DNA of 64,000 bases from MED-G116 sp038107835 (GTDB taxonomy: Bacteria > Pseudomonadota > Alphaproteobacteria > Puniceispirillales > Puniceispirillaceae): assembly GCA_038107835.1 (NCBI GenBank), contig JAYNHH010000010.1, forward strand, positions 1-64,000, read 5' to 3'. Shown here piece after piece: positions 54,356 to 62,746 of the stretch. The notes under the pieces were generated by a model. That model searched no databases. It was given only the letters and a program-made list of their open reading frames with translations, and was not told where the DNA came from. The stretch's first letter is position 1; each line of letters opens with the position of its first letter. The translations under genes and the position numbers were made by a program.

Positions 54356-54384
54356 AACAAAAAGGCCGCCCGGAGGCGGCCTTT
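54356..54384 (-). terminator. Rho-independent terminator after the 56-aa small protein
   Basis: AAAGGCCGCC (54361-54370) and GGCGGCCTTT (54375-54384) form a perfect stem with a CGGA loop. On the minus strand it ends in CTTTTTG. It separates the second amt plus small-protein unit from the first amt, which therefore needs its own promoter in the AT-rich 54230-54310 stretch. Confidence 0.85.
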
Positions 54385-54406
54385 CCAGTCTTGTTTGTCA
54401 GCGGGT

Positions 54407-54577
54407 TCAGCCGCCATTCTTCTCAAATGACTCGGACTCGTGACGGTGGCCCACCCAGCAGGCGACGACACAAAGTGCGATTGCCACCAGCAGCCACATC
54501 ATCTCGCCGCTGCCATAGCCGGTGTAATAGGCGCCAGTAACGCCGTCCCAAGTTCCTGTATCAAATGGTGATCCCAT
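54407..54577 (-). CDS. Small single-span membrane protein paired with amt (56 aa)
   Basis: Short gene encoding 56 residues: a polar Gly/Tyr/Thr-rich N-terminus (MGSPFDTGTWDG), one transmembrane helix (about residues 26-42, MMWLLVAIALCVVACWVG), then GHRHESESFEKNGG. AAGGAG stands 7 bp before the ATG, and it starts 27 bp after the second ammonium transporter, so it is very likely expressed. A terminator follows. Its layout parallels the 71-residue protein after the other transporter. No known domain; likely partner of its Amt. Confidence 0.8.
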   Translation of the reverse strand: MGSPFDTGTWDGVTGAYYTGYGSGEMMWLLVAIALCVVACWVGHRHESESFEKNGG

Positions 54578-54604
54578 GATCATACTCCTTTTCGATCTAT
54601 CGGC

Positions 54605-55987
54605 TTATTCGGCCGGAGCGGTTGACCCGCCAGACATGCCTTCAGGATAGGCCTGAGACGGTACTTTGGTCGCATCAAGACCTGCGAGCTCGGCACTCTC
54701 CGGAACGCGGAGAACACCCATCGCCTTCATGATCAGCGACAGCACATAGCCTGGCACAAGACCACAAAGCGCCATGACACCAGCGCCAATCAACTGTCCC
54801 ATGAAGTTGGTCTCAGCAACACCTTCACCCGGAATGGCCGGATAACCAGCGGCAAAGATACCAACGGCAAGGACACCCCAGACACCAAGCGCGCCATGAA
54901 CAGTGAAGGCACCAACGGCATCATCAATGCCCATACGCTCAACGAAGCGGGCGATGGATGGCATGATGGCACCACCGATGAAGCCAACTGCAAAGGCCAG
55001 AGGCGGCCACCAGATATCGAGGCCAGACGCACAGGAAATGATTCCACCAAGCGCACCTGACATCATCCAGAACGGATCACGCGACACCATCCAGGCGCCG
55101 ATGATACCACCGGCAAAGCCCATCAGAATGTTGAAGGTCAGCGCCGACAGAGTCAGCGGTGTGCCATAGATGCTGGTGAAGCCGCTTGTTGACCAGGACC
55201 AGCCCTCATTCGGGAAGATCGCACAGGCCATCAGGAAGCCCCAGAAACCAACGATAATCATCATCAGGCCAACAAGGGTCATCGGCATGTTGTGGCCAGG
55301 CAGATCATTGGCGGAGCCATCAGCGTTGAACTTGCCAACACGCGGTCCGAGATTGATCAGAACACCAAGGGCAAAGAAGCCAGCGACCGTATGCACAACA
55401 CCAGCTGCGCCAAAGTCATGGTAACCGAAATTCGTGACCAGCCAGCCATCGGCATGCCAGCCCCAGGCAGCGCCCAGAACCCATGCAAATGATCCCAGAA
55501 CCACGGCAAGAATGATGAATGGCACAAGGCGGATCCGCTCGATTACAGACCCTGACATGATCGATGCCGTGGTTGCGCCAAACAGGGTAAATGCACCCCA
55601 GAACACACCAGACGCGCTGTCAGCAAGGCTTGGTCCCATGACCTCGCCAGCCGGGTTGCCCGCGGCATTCGCATAGTCAATGCCACTGATCTCAAAGGGG
55701 CCAACACCCAGATCGAGGCCTGTTGGGAAAGCCCAATAGCACCACCAGCCGAAGAAATAGAAGGTCGGCACCAGAAAGGCAAAGGCGAGGATGTTCTTGA
55801 TGCCGGATGCAAGCACGTTCTTGGAACGTGATGCTCCCATCTCATAGGCAAGAAAGCCGGCATGAATGAGAACCATCAAAGGAATGGTTACATAATAATA
55901 GATTTCAGCGACGGTGGTGTTTCCGACTGTCGCCACATTTTTCAAGGCAGCCACTTCGGCTGCCAATGCTGCAAGTTGCTCTTCCAC
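54605..55987 (-). CDS. amt: Ammonium transporter (second copy)
   Basis: Amt-family channel of 460 residues. Pore histidines are in GVVHTVAGF and AFTVHGALG; the characteristic WGWHADGWLVTNFGYHD loop is present. The start is set at GTG 55987 (VEEQLAALAAEVAAL), preceded by GGGAGA; the ATG-initiated frame further up has no ribosome site. A short N-terminal heptad-like helix precedes the first span, an addition the first copy lacks. A 533-bp region separates it from tdm upstream, and a 56-residue membrane protein follows. Confidence 0.93.
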   Translation of the reverse strand: MEEQLAALAAEVAALKNVATVGNTTVAEIYYYVTIPLMVLIHAGFLAYEMGASRSKNVLASGIKNILAFAFLVPTFYFFGWWCYWAFPTGLDLGVGPFEISGIDYANAAGNPAGEVMGPSLADSASGVFWGAFTLFGATTASIMSGSVIERIRLVPFIILAVVLGSFAWVLGAAWGWHADGWLVTNFGYHDFGAAGVVHTVAGFFALGVLINLGPRVGKFNADGSANDLPGHNMPMTLVGLMMIIVGFWGFLMACAIFPNEGWSWSTSGFTSIYGTPLTLSALTFNILMGFAGGIIGAWMVSRDPFWMMSGALGGIISCASGLDIWWPPLAFAVGFIGGAIMPSIARFVERMGIDDAVGAFTVHGALGVWGVLAVGIFAAGYPAIPGEGVAETNFMGQLIGAGVMALCGLVPGYVLSLIMKAMGVLRVPESAELAGLDATKVPSQAYPEGMSGGSTAPAE

Positions 55988-56520
55988 GTTAAATTCTCCC
56001 CATTGGAAAGCATAGAATGTAAAAGGCTCTGTAAATGTGAGCCTGTACCGAAAATGTACCAATATTGCTTTTTTTATTAGGCGATACATTCCTCCAGTAG
56101 CAATACTGATACATAGGAATGGCTTTCAGACCAGTTTTTTTTTGATTTTTTCGGGTTTTTGACAGGGAAATGCTAAACCAATTTTCTGGCAGACTGTCGA
56201 ATTTCTTGATCAAATAAACTGAATTTACTATGTTTTCTTGGAATTCATGGCACATATTTCCACATAAAAACAGAGAAATACCTATCCTTTCAGACAGGAG
56301 CCTGATGCATTGACAGCCGTGAAAACGTAGCTAACCCAATTATGACCAAAATTTTTCCGTGGACGGAGACGCACCCTACCTCAAAACGTATGTTTTACCG
56401 GCAACCGGCCCTCAGCACACCATTGGAGGCCGGCCAAATTACGCAAACCAGGTCACGCCCGCCAGGTGATCACGCCAACACCACAGATACCACGAACACT
56501 TGTGGTGAAGCCTGACAGCG
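55988..56520. promoter_or_regulatory. Long AT-rich region upstream of the second amt
   Basis: A 533-bp stretch between tdm and amt with no supportable gene. Seen in it: an 11-bp-period repeat TCGGT/TTGGT-type pair on the minus strand (56047-56062), about 60-75 bp upstream of the amt start; and, at the tdm end, two hairpins: CACCACA/TGTGGTG (56479-56507) and CCTGAC/GTCAGG (56511-56525), the latter spanning the tdm stop. The middle is strongly AT-rich and is probably the amt promoter. Confidence 0.55.
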
Positions 56521-58890
56521 TCAGGATTGTGGCCGCGTTTTTTTCGGGTCGTAATGGGCAAAGGGCACAATCGTCGCTGGCAGCCTTTTCTGATGACCAT
56601 CCAGCTTGCCAACCTCAACCGCCGTGTCGAGTTCGCTGTGATGAACATCGACGCGCGCCAGGGCAATATTCTTGCCAAGCAGCGGCGAGCGCATGGAGGA
56701 TGTGATCTCCCCAATCTGCGCACGGCCAATATGAACACAATCGCCATGCACGACATCAACGGCGCTGTCAATTTCCAGACCTACAAGTTTGCGTGAGGGT
56801 GTCTGCTTGCGCCGGATCAGCGCGTCCCGGCCAATGAAATCATCTTCCTTGGATTTCAATGGAACGGTGAAGCCGATCCCGGCCTCAAACGGATCAGTCT
56901 GATCGGAAAAATCATACCCAGCAAAAATCAAACCCGCCTCGATCCGCACCATGTCGAGCGCGCTCAGACCCATTGGAGTGATCCCATGCTCCTGCCCCGC
57001 TTCCCAGACAGCGTCAAAAACGGCGCTGGCATGGCGTGGGTGACAGAAAATCTCATAGCCAAGCTCGCCGGTATATCCAGTCCGTGACACAACAATGGGG
57101 ACACCCTGATCATCACCAATGCGCGCCGGCGTAAAGCGGAACCAGGCGAGTTCCTCAACCGTCGGATTGTGCGGTGCCGTCCAGATGATTTTCTTCAACA
57201 GGTCACGGCTTTCCGGTCCCTGAACGGCGATATTGTGCTGTTGGTCGGTTGAGGACCGGACCAACACCTTGAGGCCAAGCTCGGCAGCCTTCTCGCGAAT
57301 CCACTCACCACCGTAATCCGAACCGCCAATCCAGCGGAAATTGTCCCGTCCAAGACGGAAGATCGTGCCATCATCAATCATCCCACCATGCGGGTAGCAC
57401 ATGGCGGTGTAGGACACTTGACCATCGGCCATTTTCTTCACATTTCGCGTGAAAATATACTGGCACAGGGCCTCGGCATCGGGGCCGGTGATCTCAAATT
57501 TGCGCAACGGCGATAGATCGAGAACAACACATCTTTCACGGCAGGCGTGATATTCATCGACCGGTCCGGCAGCCGCAAACTGATCGGCAAGCCAGTAGCC
57601 GTTATATTCGACAAAATGGCGGGTATGTTTGGCAAAACTCTGGTGGAATCCTGTTTCCTTGGTCATTTTTGGCTCCGCATCTGGCGTGGCACGAAAGGCC
57701 ACTGCGCGCTGAAAATTTTCCTCACCCCTGTAGGTGCGCACGTGAATATCGGTCGGGTTCCAGCCATTTGCTGGCGAGGTGTCATCCGGGCAGGCCGAGC
57801 TGACGCAGACCAGATCAGTCAGCGCCCGCATCAACACATAGTCCCCGGGACGCGACCAGGGTTCGTCCGAGCCCAGCTGGCCATGTTCATCAAGGGCAGT
57901 GTTGAAAAAGAAATTGATTGCCATCCATCCAGCCCGCGCGGTGACACCATGGTCAGCCAGCGCATGATTGAAATTGTCCGAACAATTGACATGCCCCGGA
58001 TAGCCGATATCATCATAATATTTGGCGGCACAAGCAAGCGCAAAGGCATCATGGCGTCCACAGGTGTCCTGAACCACCTCAACGAGCGGAATCATGTCCT
58101 GGTCATAATATTTGGCGTGCAGACCGGGCATCGGGTAGGCTGACAGCATCAGCGTCCGCGTTGTCGTAACATCGAGGGCATGCTCGATGCCGCGATCAAG
58201 TTTGCGGGCGGCAAAACATTGAAAGTCCGTACATTGACGGCCATCAACATCAATAATCTGGATAAAATCTCCGGCCTTGACGAAAAAGGACTTCGCCGTG
58301 CTGGTGTAAACATGAAGATCCAGAACCGGATCGGCGAGCGGGTCTGGAACCTCGAATTTCACCTGCGATTTCACAGTGGCGCGTTTGATCAACACAGTCA
58401 GGGGAGTGGCCGTGTCCTGCGTCTCAAAATCCATTATGCCGCCGGGCGCAGCGATGATCGCAACGCCATCGCGGTCAGCAGTAAAGCTGGCTGTGTCACC
58501 TGCTGGCGACGCACCGCCAAAACAGACAATCGCCCCGGCCGTCGCCAGGTCAATTCTGCGGGCCTCGATGCCGAGACGAAGTCCAGTGAGTGACGCATCA
58601 CCTGACATCAGCAAAGCCTTCAGTCCACCACCATCGCCTGTGGCCGTGCCACCAAGCATACCAGGGTCGATCCGGCCCTTTTCATCCGCTGCGATGATTT
58701 CACACAACTGGCCACCTTCATCATTGGTGATGGTGAGCGTGTCACCTTTTTCCAGTGTAGCAAGCAACGCGCCAGCACCGGCGACAACATAGCGTTCGGT
58801 ACCTGGCGGCAGCGAGAAGGCACGCGGCTGAATGATGGCGCTTGGCTTTGGCGGCCCTGCGACGATCTGTGGATACAAACTCTCCGGCAT
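56521..58890 (-). CDS. tdm: Trimethylamine N-oxide demethylase (aldolase)
   Basis: Enzyme of 789 residues that splits TMAO to dimethylamine and formaldehyde. The N-terminal part (about 20-360) contains a DUF1989-type metal-binding domain, with Cys-bearing segments IDVDGRQCTDFQCF, VVQDTCGRHDAF and GHVNCSDNFNHAL. The C-terminal half (about 390-780) is a GcvT-like THF-binding domain (VLDLSPLRKFEITGP, ELGYEIFCHP), which can take the formaldehyde. This two-domain fusion is the hallmark of Tdm. The start MPESLYP follows GGGGGAGG. It is followed by amt and preceded by fhs. Confidence 0.92.
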   Translation of the reverse strand: MPESLYPQIVAGPPKPSAIIQPRAFSLPPGTERYVVAGAGALLATLEKGDTLTITNDEGGQLCEIIAADEKGRIDPGMLGGTATGDGGGLKALLMSGDASLTGLRLGIEARRIDLATAGAIVCFGGASPAGDTASFTADRDGVAIIAAPGGIMDFETQDTATPLTVLIKRATVKSQVKFEVPDPLADPVLDLHVYTSTAKSFFVKAGDFIQIIDVDGRQCTDFQCFAARKLDRGIEHALDVTTTRTLMLSAYPMPGLHAKYYDQDMIPLVEVVQDTCGRHDAFALACAAKYYDDIGYPGHVNCSDNFNHALADHGVTARAGWMAINFFFNTALDEHGQLGSDEPWSRPGDYVLMRALTDLVCVSSACPDDTSPANGWNPTDIHVRTYRGEENFQRAVAFRATPDAEPKMTKETGFHQSFAKHTRHFVEYNGYWLADQFAAAGPVDEYHACRERCVVLDLSPLRKFEITGPDAEALCQYIFTRNVKKMADGQVSYTAMCYPHGGMIDDGTIFRLGRDNFRWIGGSDYGGEWIREKAAELGLKVLVRSSTDQQHNIAVQGPESRDLLKKIIWTAPHNPTVEELAWFRFTPARIGDDQGVPIVVSRTGYTGELGYEIFCHPRHASAVFDAVWEAGQEHGITPMGLSALDMVRIEAGLIFAGYDFSDQTDPFEAGIGFTVPLKSKEDDFIGRDALIRRKQTPSRKLVGLEIDSAVDVVHGDCVHIGRAQIGEITSSMRSPLLGKNIALARVDVHHSELDTAVEVGKLDGHQKRLPATIVPFAHYDPKKTRPQS

Positions 58891-58997
58891 TGATACCTCC
58901 CCCAGCATAATGACGAATGGCGGATGGCGTTGAGGCCTTCACCTCACCAAAAAAACCGCCAGCTACAGACCCTAGTCAGTGGCAGGCAATCCGGCAA

Positions 58998-59024
58998 GCA
59001 CTGGCATGGTGATGATGCCAGTGC
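58998..59024 (-). terminator. Hairpin after fhs
   Basis: GCACTGGCAT (58998-59007) and ATGCCAGTGC (59015-59024) form a perfect 10-bp stem with a 7-nt loop, 9 bp beyond the fhs stop and upstream of tdm on the same strand. No T-run follows on the minus strand, so it may be a partial terminator or an RNA stabiliser. Confidence 0.55.
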
Positions 59025-59033
59025 CGGTCATGC

Positions 59034-60710
59034 CTAGAACAACCCCTCAATCTGACCCTGATCGTTGAGCATGATCGATTCGGCAGACGGGACACGCGGC
59101 AGACCGGGCATCGTCATGATCTCACCACAGATGGCGACAATGAAGCCGGCTCCAGCAGACAATCTGACCTCACGGACCGGAACGCTGTGACCTGTTGGCG
59201 CACCACGCAATGTCGGATCCGTGCTGAAGCTGTACTGGGTCTTCGCCATGCAGACCGGCAGATTGCCATATCCCTGATCTTCCCACTGTTTGAGCTGATC
59301 ACGGATCTTCTGATCGGCAAGAACCTCATCAGCGCGATAAATCCGCTTGGCAATGGTCTCAATTTTACCGAAAAGCGGCATTTCATCGGGATAGATTGGC
59401 GCAAAATTTGCCATGTCGGCGTCGGCAATTTCGGCCACACGGGTAGCAAGGTCCAACGCCCCTTTGGAGCCATGCTCCCAATGGCGTGAAACAATCGCCT
59501 CCGAACCCTGTTCGGCCACATAGCTCTGCAGCGCCGCAACCTCGGCATCCGTGTCAGTAACAAAATGATTCACCGCAACCACCACCGGCACACCAAAGGA
59601 TTTGATGTTTTCGATATGGCGGCCAAGATTCGGACAGCCCGCCTGCACCGCAGCAACATTTTCCGCACCGAGATCGGCCTTGGCTACACCGCCATTCATC
59701 TTCATTGCCCGCACCGTTGCCACCAGAACAACGACGCTGGGGGCAATCCCAGCCTTGCGACACTTGATGTTCATGAATTTCTCGGCACCCAGATCGGCAC
59801 CAAAGCCAGCCTCGGTGACAACATAATCGGCCAGCTTCAACGCCGTCGTCGTGGCCACCACCGAATTACAGCCATGCGCGATATTGGCAAAGGGGCCGCC
59901 ATGCACAAAGGCAGGGTTGTTTTCCAGCGTCTGCACCAGATTTGGCTGCATCGCCTGGCTGAGCAAAACCGTCATCGCCCCATCCGCCTTGATATCGCGG
60001 CAATAGACCGGACTGCGATCACGGCGATAGGCAACGATAATGTCACCAAGACGTTTCTGCAGATCCTCAATGTCCAGTGCAAGACACAGGATCGCCATGA
60101 CCTCAGAGGCAACCGTGATGTCAAAGCCTGCCTGACGCGGAAATCCGTTGGAAACGCCGCCAAGGCTTGTGACGATGTCGCGCAACGCCCGGTCGTTCAT
60201 ATCGACAACACGACGCCATGTAACACGGCGCTGGTCAATCTCCAGCTCATTGCCCCAATAGATATGATTGTCAATCATCGCAGAGAGCAGATTGTGCGCC
60301 GAGGTGATGGCGTGAAAATCACCCGTGAAATGCAGGTTCATCTCCTCCATCGGCACAACCTGGGCATATCCACCGCCAGCCGCACCACCCTTCATCCCGA
60401 AACAGGGACCAAGCGAGGCTTCACGAATGCAGATCATGGCTTTCTTGCCCAGAGCATTGAGACCGTCGCCAAGACCGACCGTGGTCGTTGTCTTGCCCTC
60501 ACCGGCCGGGGTGGGGTTGATTGCTGTTACGAGAACCAGCTTGCCATCCTTGCCATCGCGCTGCGCCTTGATGAACTCGGCAGAGATTTTTGCCTTGTCA
60601 TGACCGAATGGCAGCAGATCTTTTTCCGGAATACTCAGCTTTGCCCCGATCTGCTGGATCGGTACCATATTTGCTTCGCGCGCAATCTCGATGTCTGATT
60701 TGTAACTCAT
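59034..60710 (-). CDS. fhs: Formate-tetrahydrofolate ligase
   Basis: ATP-dependent ligase of 558 residues making 10-formyl-THF from formate, or releasing formate and ATP in the reverse direction when C1 units are oxidised. The nucleotide loop TPAGEGKTTTTVGL lies near residues 65-78, followed by REASLGPCFGMKGGAAGGG, diagnostic of the family. The start is MSYKSDIEI after GGGGGA; the open frame extends upstream without similarity. It links the formaldehyde released by Tdm and Mgd to THF metabolism and energy. Confidence 0.95.
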   Translation of the reverse strand: MSYKSDIEIAREANMVPIQQIGAKLSIPEKDLLPFGHDKAKISAEFIKAQRDGKDGKLVLVTAINPTPAGEGKTTTTVGLGDGLNALGKKAMICIREASLGPCFGMKGGAAGGGYAQVVPMEEMNLHFTGDFHAITSAHNLLSAMIDNHIYWGNELEIDQRRVTWRRVVDMNDRALRDIVTSLGGVSNGFPRQAGFDITVASEVMAILCLALDIEDLQKRLGDIIVAYRRDRSPVYCRDIKADGAMTVLLSQAMQPNLVQTLENNPAFVHGGPFANIAHGCNSVVATTTALKLADYVVTEAGFGADLGAEKFMNIKCRKAGIAPSVVVLVATVRAMKMNGGVAKADLGAENVAAVQAGCPNLGRHIENIKSFGVPVVVAVNHFVTDTDAEVAALQSYVAEQGSEAIVSRHWEHGSKGALDLATRVAEIADADMANFAPIYPDEMPLFGKIETIAKRIYRADEVLADQKIRDQLKQWEDQGYGNLPVCMAKTQYSFSTDPTLRGAPTGHSVPVREVRLSAGAGFIVAICGEIMTMPGLPRVPSAESIMLNDQGQIEGLF

Positions 60711-61115
60711 TTCCCCCGGGTTCCTTCCTTCCCATAAACGTCTGCCAATGAAATACCTAAAAGGCCTCTCACCCTGACGGCTGTTCGAGACCGCGTTGTG
60801 TTGCCATCGCCACAAAACCGCTGAATCCCGCCGAATCGACCTGCCGACAAAATCGCCCTGCAGCATTCCACTGAGACCGCGCCGCGGCAGCGTCGTCTGT
60901 TGTCGTACCCCCCAACCCAAAAACAATCAAGAAAAAGGACCAATCTAACCCGAATTTAGCGTGATTCGTCCTAAATGGTTCGTAATTGGTATGTTTTTTG
61001 GCAAAAACCACCCTGCCTGACCACATTGTGGGTTCGCCAGCGCCCCGCCAAAAAGCGAAAAGCAATCCGCAAATCCGCGTTGCGGGCAGAGGCGCTTTCG
61101 GCTATACGGTGCGGC
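60711..61115. promoter_or_regulatory. Divergent control region fhs/argG
   Basis: A 405-bp region between divergent fhs and argG. Nearest argG it has the ATGGT-N6-TTGGT repeat (60975-60990). The fhs side is a GC-rich leader of about 200 nt with a duplicated CGCGGTCTC on the minus strand, and may be a structured 5' leader, though I could not match it to a known riboswitch. Both flanking frames are open into the region but without similarity. Confidence 0.5.
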
Positions 61116-62354
61116 ATGAGTGAACATATGAAAAATTCCGACGTCAAGAAGGTCGTTCTTGCCTATTCCGGCGGCCTTGATACTTCTGTCATTCTGCGCT
61201 GGCTGCAGGACCATTATAATGCCGAGGTGGTAACCTTCACCGCCGATATCGGCCAGGGTGAGGATATCGAACCAGCCCGGGCAAAGGCCGAGATGCTCGG
61301 CATCAAGGAAATCTTCATCGAGGATTTACGCGAGGAGTTCGTCCGCGACTATGTGTTCCCGATGTTTCGTGCCAACCCGCTCTATGAAGGCATGTACCTG
61401 CTCGGAACCTCGATCGCGCGGCCACTGATCGCCAAGCGCCAGATCGAGATTGCCCGCGCTGTCGGGGCCGACGCCGTGTCGCATGGCGCAACCGGCAAGG
61501 GCAATGATCAGGTGCGTTTTGAGCTCGCCTATTATGCGCAGCAGCCCGACATCAAGGTGATCGCCCCCTGGCGGGAATGGGACCTTGGGTCGCGCACCAG
61601 GCTGATCAGCTATGCCGAGCAGAATCAGATCCCCATTCCAAAGGACAAGCGCGGCGAGGCTCCGTTCAGTGTCGATGCCAATCTTCTGCATATTTCAGCC
61701 GAGGGAAAGGTGCTGGAGGACCCCTGGGTCGCGCCAGAGGAATATGTTTTCTCGCGCTCCGTCTCACCCGAGGCAGCGCCCGACACGCCGACCGAGATTG
61801 AGATCACCTTCAAATCAGGTGATCCCGTGGCGATTGACGGTGTTGAAATGTCGCCAGCCACCCTGCTGACCGAGTTGAACAGGCTTGGTGGCGAAAACGG
61901 CATTGGCCGTCTGGACATGGTGGAAAACAGGTTTGTTGGCATGAAGTCCCGTGGTGTCTATGAGACGCCGGGGGGAACCGTTTTATTGACGGCACGGCGC
62001 GCCATGGAATCGATCACGCTGGATCGTGGGGCCGCGCATCAGAAAGACGAGTTGATGCCGCGCTATGCAGAACTGATCTATAATGGCTTCTGGTTCTCGC
62101 CCGAGCGGGAGATGCTGCAGAGCGCAATCGACAGTTGCCGCGACGCCGTGAATGGCGTGGTGCGGATCAAGCTCTATAAGGGGAATGTGATCGTCACCGG
62201 CCGGAAATCACCAAACTCGCTATATAACGCGGATCTGGTGACTTTTGAGGAAGGTGCCGTCGATTACGACCATAGTGATGCGCATGGCTTCATCAGGCTG
62301 AATGCCCTGCGCCTGCGGGTGAACAAGATGACAAGCGATGGGAATAGCGGCTAA
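61116..62354 (+). CDS. argG: Argininosuccinate synthase
   Basis: Arginine-pathway ligase of 412 residues joining citrulline and aspartate with ATP. The ATP-pyrophosphatase loop is AYSGGLDTS (16-24), with SHGATGKGNDQVRFELAYY and GRKSPNSLYN further on. The start at MSEHMKN is chosen from family N-termini; the open frame continues upstream without similarity. It ends in a stop overlap with the small convergent gene at 62351. Confidence 0.96.
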   Translation: MSEHMKNSDVKKVVLAYSGGLDTSVILRWLQDHYNAEVVTFTADIGQGEDIEPARAKAEMLGIKEIFIEDLREEFVRDYVFPMFRANPLYEGMYLLGTSIARPLIAKRQIEIARAVGADAVSHGATGKGNDQVRFELAYYAQQPDIKVIAPWREWDLGSRTRLISYAEQNQIPIPKDKRGEAPFSVDANLLHISAEGKVLEDPWVAPEEYVFSRSVSPEAAPDTPTEIEITFKSGDPVAIDGVEMSPATLLTELNRLGGENGIGRLDMVENRFVGMKSRGVYETPGGTVLLTARRAMESITLDRGAAHQKDELMPRYAELIYNGFWFSPEREMLQSAIDSCRDAVNGVVRIKLYKGNVIVTGRKSPNSLYNADLVTFEEGAVDYDHSDAHGFIRLNALRLRVNKMTSDGNSG

Positions 62355-62572
62355 CGTTCGCAGACGTCGCCAACCGTGCCATCATGATTGACCTGTTTCA
62401 GCACCACGCTGCCTGTTGGCGCGAGAGCAAATCCGCTGTCGCGCTTTCCGGTCTCACAATCCTCGACATAGACTAATTTGTAGACGGGATTGCCATTGCC
62501 TTCCCTGACAAACTCCACCACCGGTTCGCTGTTGAACAGGCCGATGGCTGCCACTAATACCAGAATTTCCAT
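62351..62572 (-). CDS. Small hypothetical protein (73 aa)
   Basis: No recognised family. The N-terminus MEILVLVAAIGLF is hydrophobic and may be a short signal or membrane anchor; the rest is hydrophilic with two Cys (EDCETG and GDVCER) that could form a disulfide in the periplasm. A GGGGAG ribosome site precedes the ATG at good spacing, which supports real translation. Its stop overlaps the argG stop on the opposite strand. Confidence 0.6.
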   Translation of the reverse strand: MEILVLVAAIGLFNSEPVVEFVREGNGNPVYKLVYVEDCETGKRDSGFALAPTGSVVLKQVNHDGTVGDVCER

Positions 62573-62657
62573 TTTGCTTGCTCCCCACCAGAGTCATTGA
62601 TGATAGCTGATGGGTATAACCGCGATTTGTGGCGGCATTAGGGTTAAATCATGACCG

Positions 62658-62691
62658 AAAAAATCCCGCCTGGCAGCACCGGACGGGATTT
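62658..62691 (-). terminator. Rho-independent terminator after sodB
   Basis: AAATCCCG (62661-62668) and CGGGATTT (62684-62691) form an 8-bp stem. On the minus strand it is followed by a T-run (GGGATTTTTTC). It lies 55 bp beyond the superoxide dismutase stop. Confidence 0.85.
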
Positions 62692-62746
62692 GAAAACAGA
62701 TGTTGCCGCTCCACCAGCCATGTGGGGAAGCAATTCAGGCCAGACG

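Noticed and set aside
55989..56255. 88-residue open frame upstream of amt
   Set aside because: Overlaps the amt promoter region, has no ribosome site and biased, random-looking composition.
54165..56520. Sigma-54/NtrC-type promoters upstream of the amt genes
   Set aside because: No TGGCAC-N5-TTGC match in the correct orientation; a TGGCAC near 56248 lacks the downstream element.
60711..60960. THF, glycine or SAM riboswitch, or 6S RNA, in the fhs leader
   Set aside because: None of the conserved core sequences of these RNAs could be matched by eye.
60975..61115. Longer argG start with 47 extra residues
   Set aside because: Unlike any ArgG N-terminus; it is low-complexity and overlaps the divergent control region.
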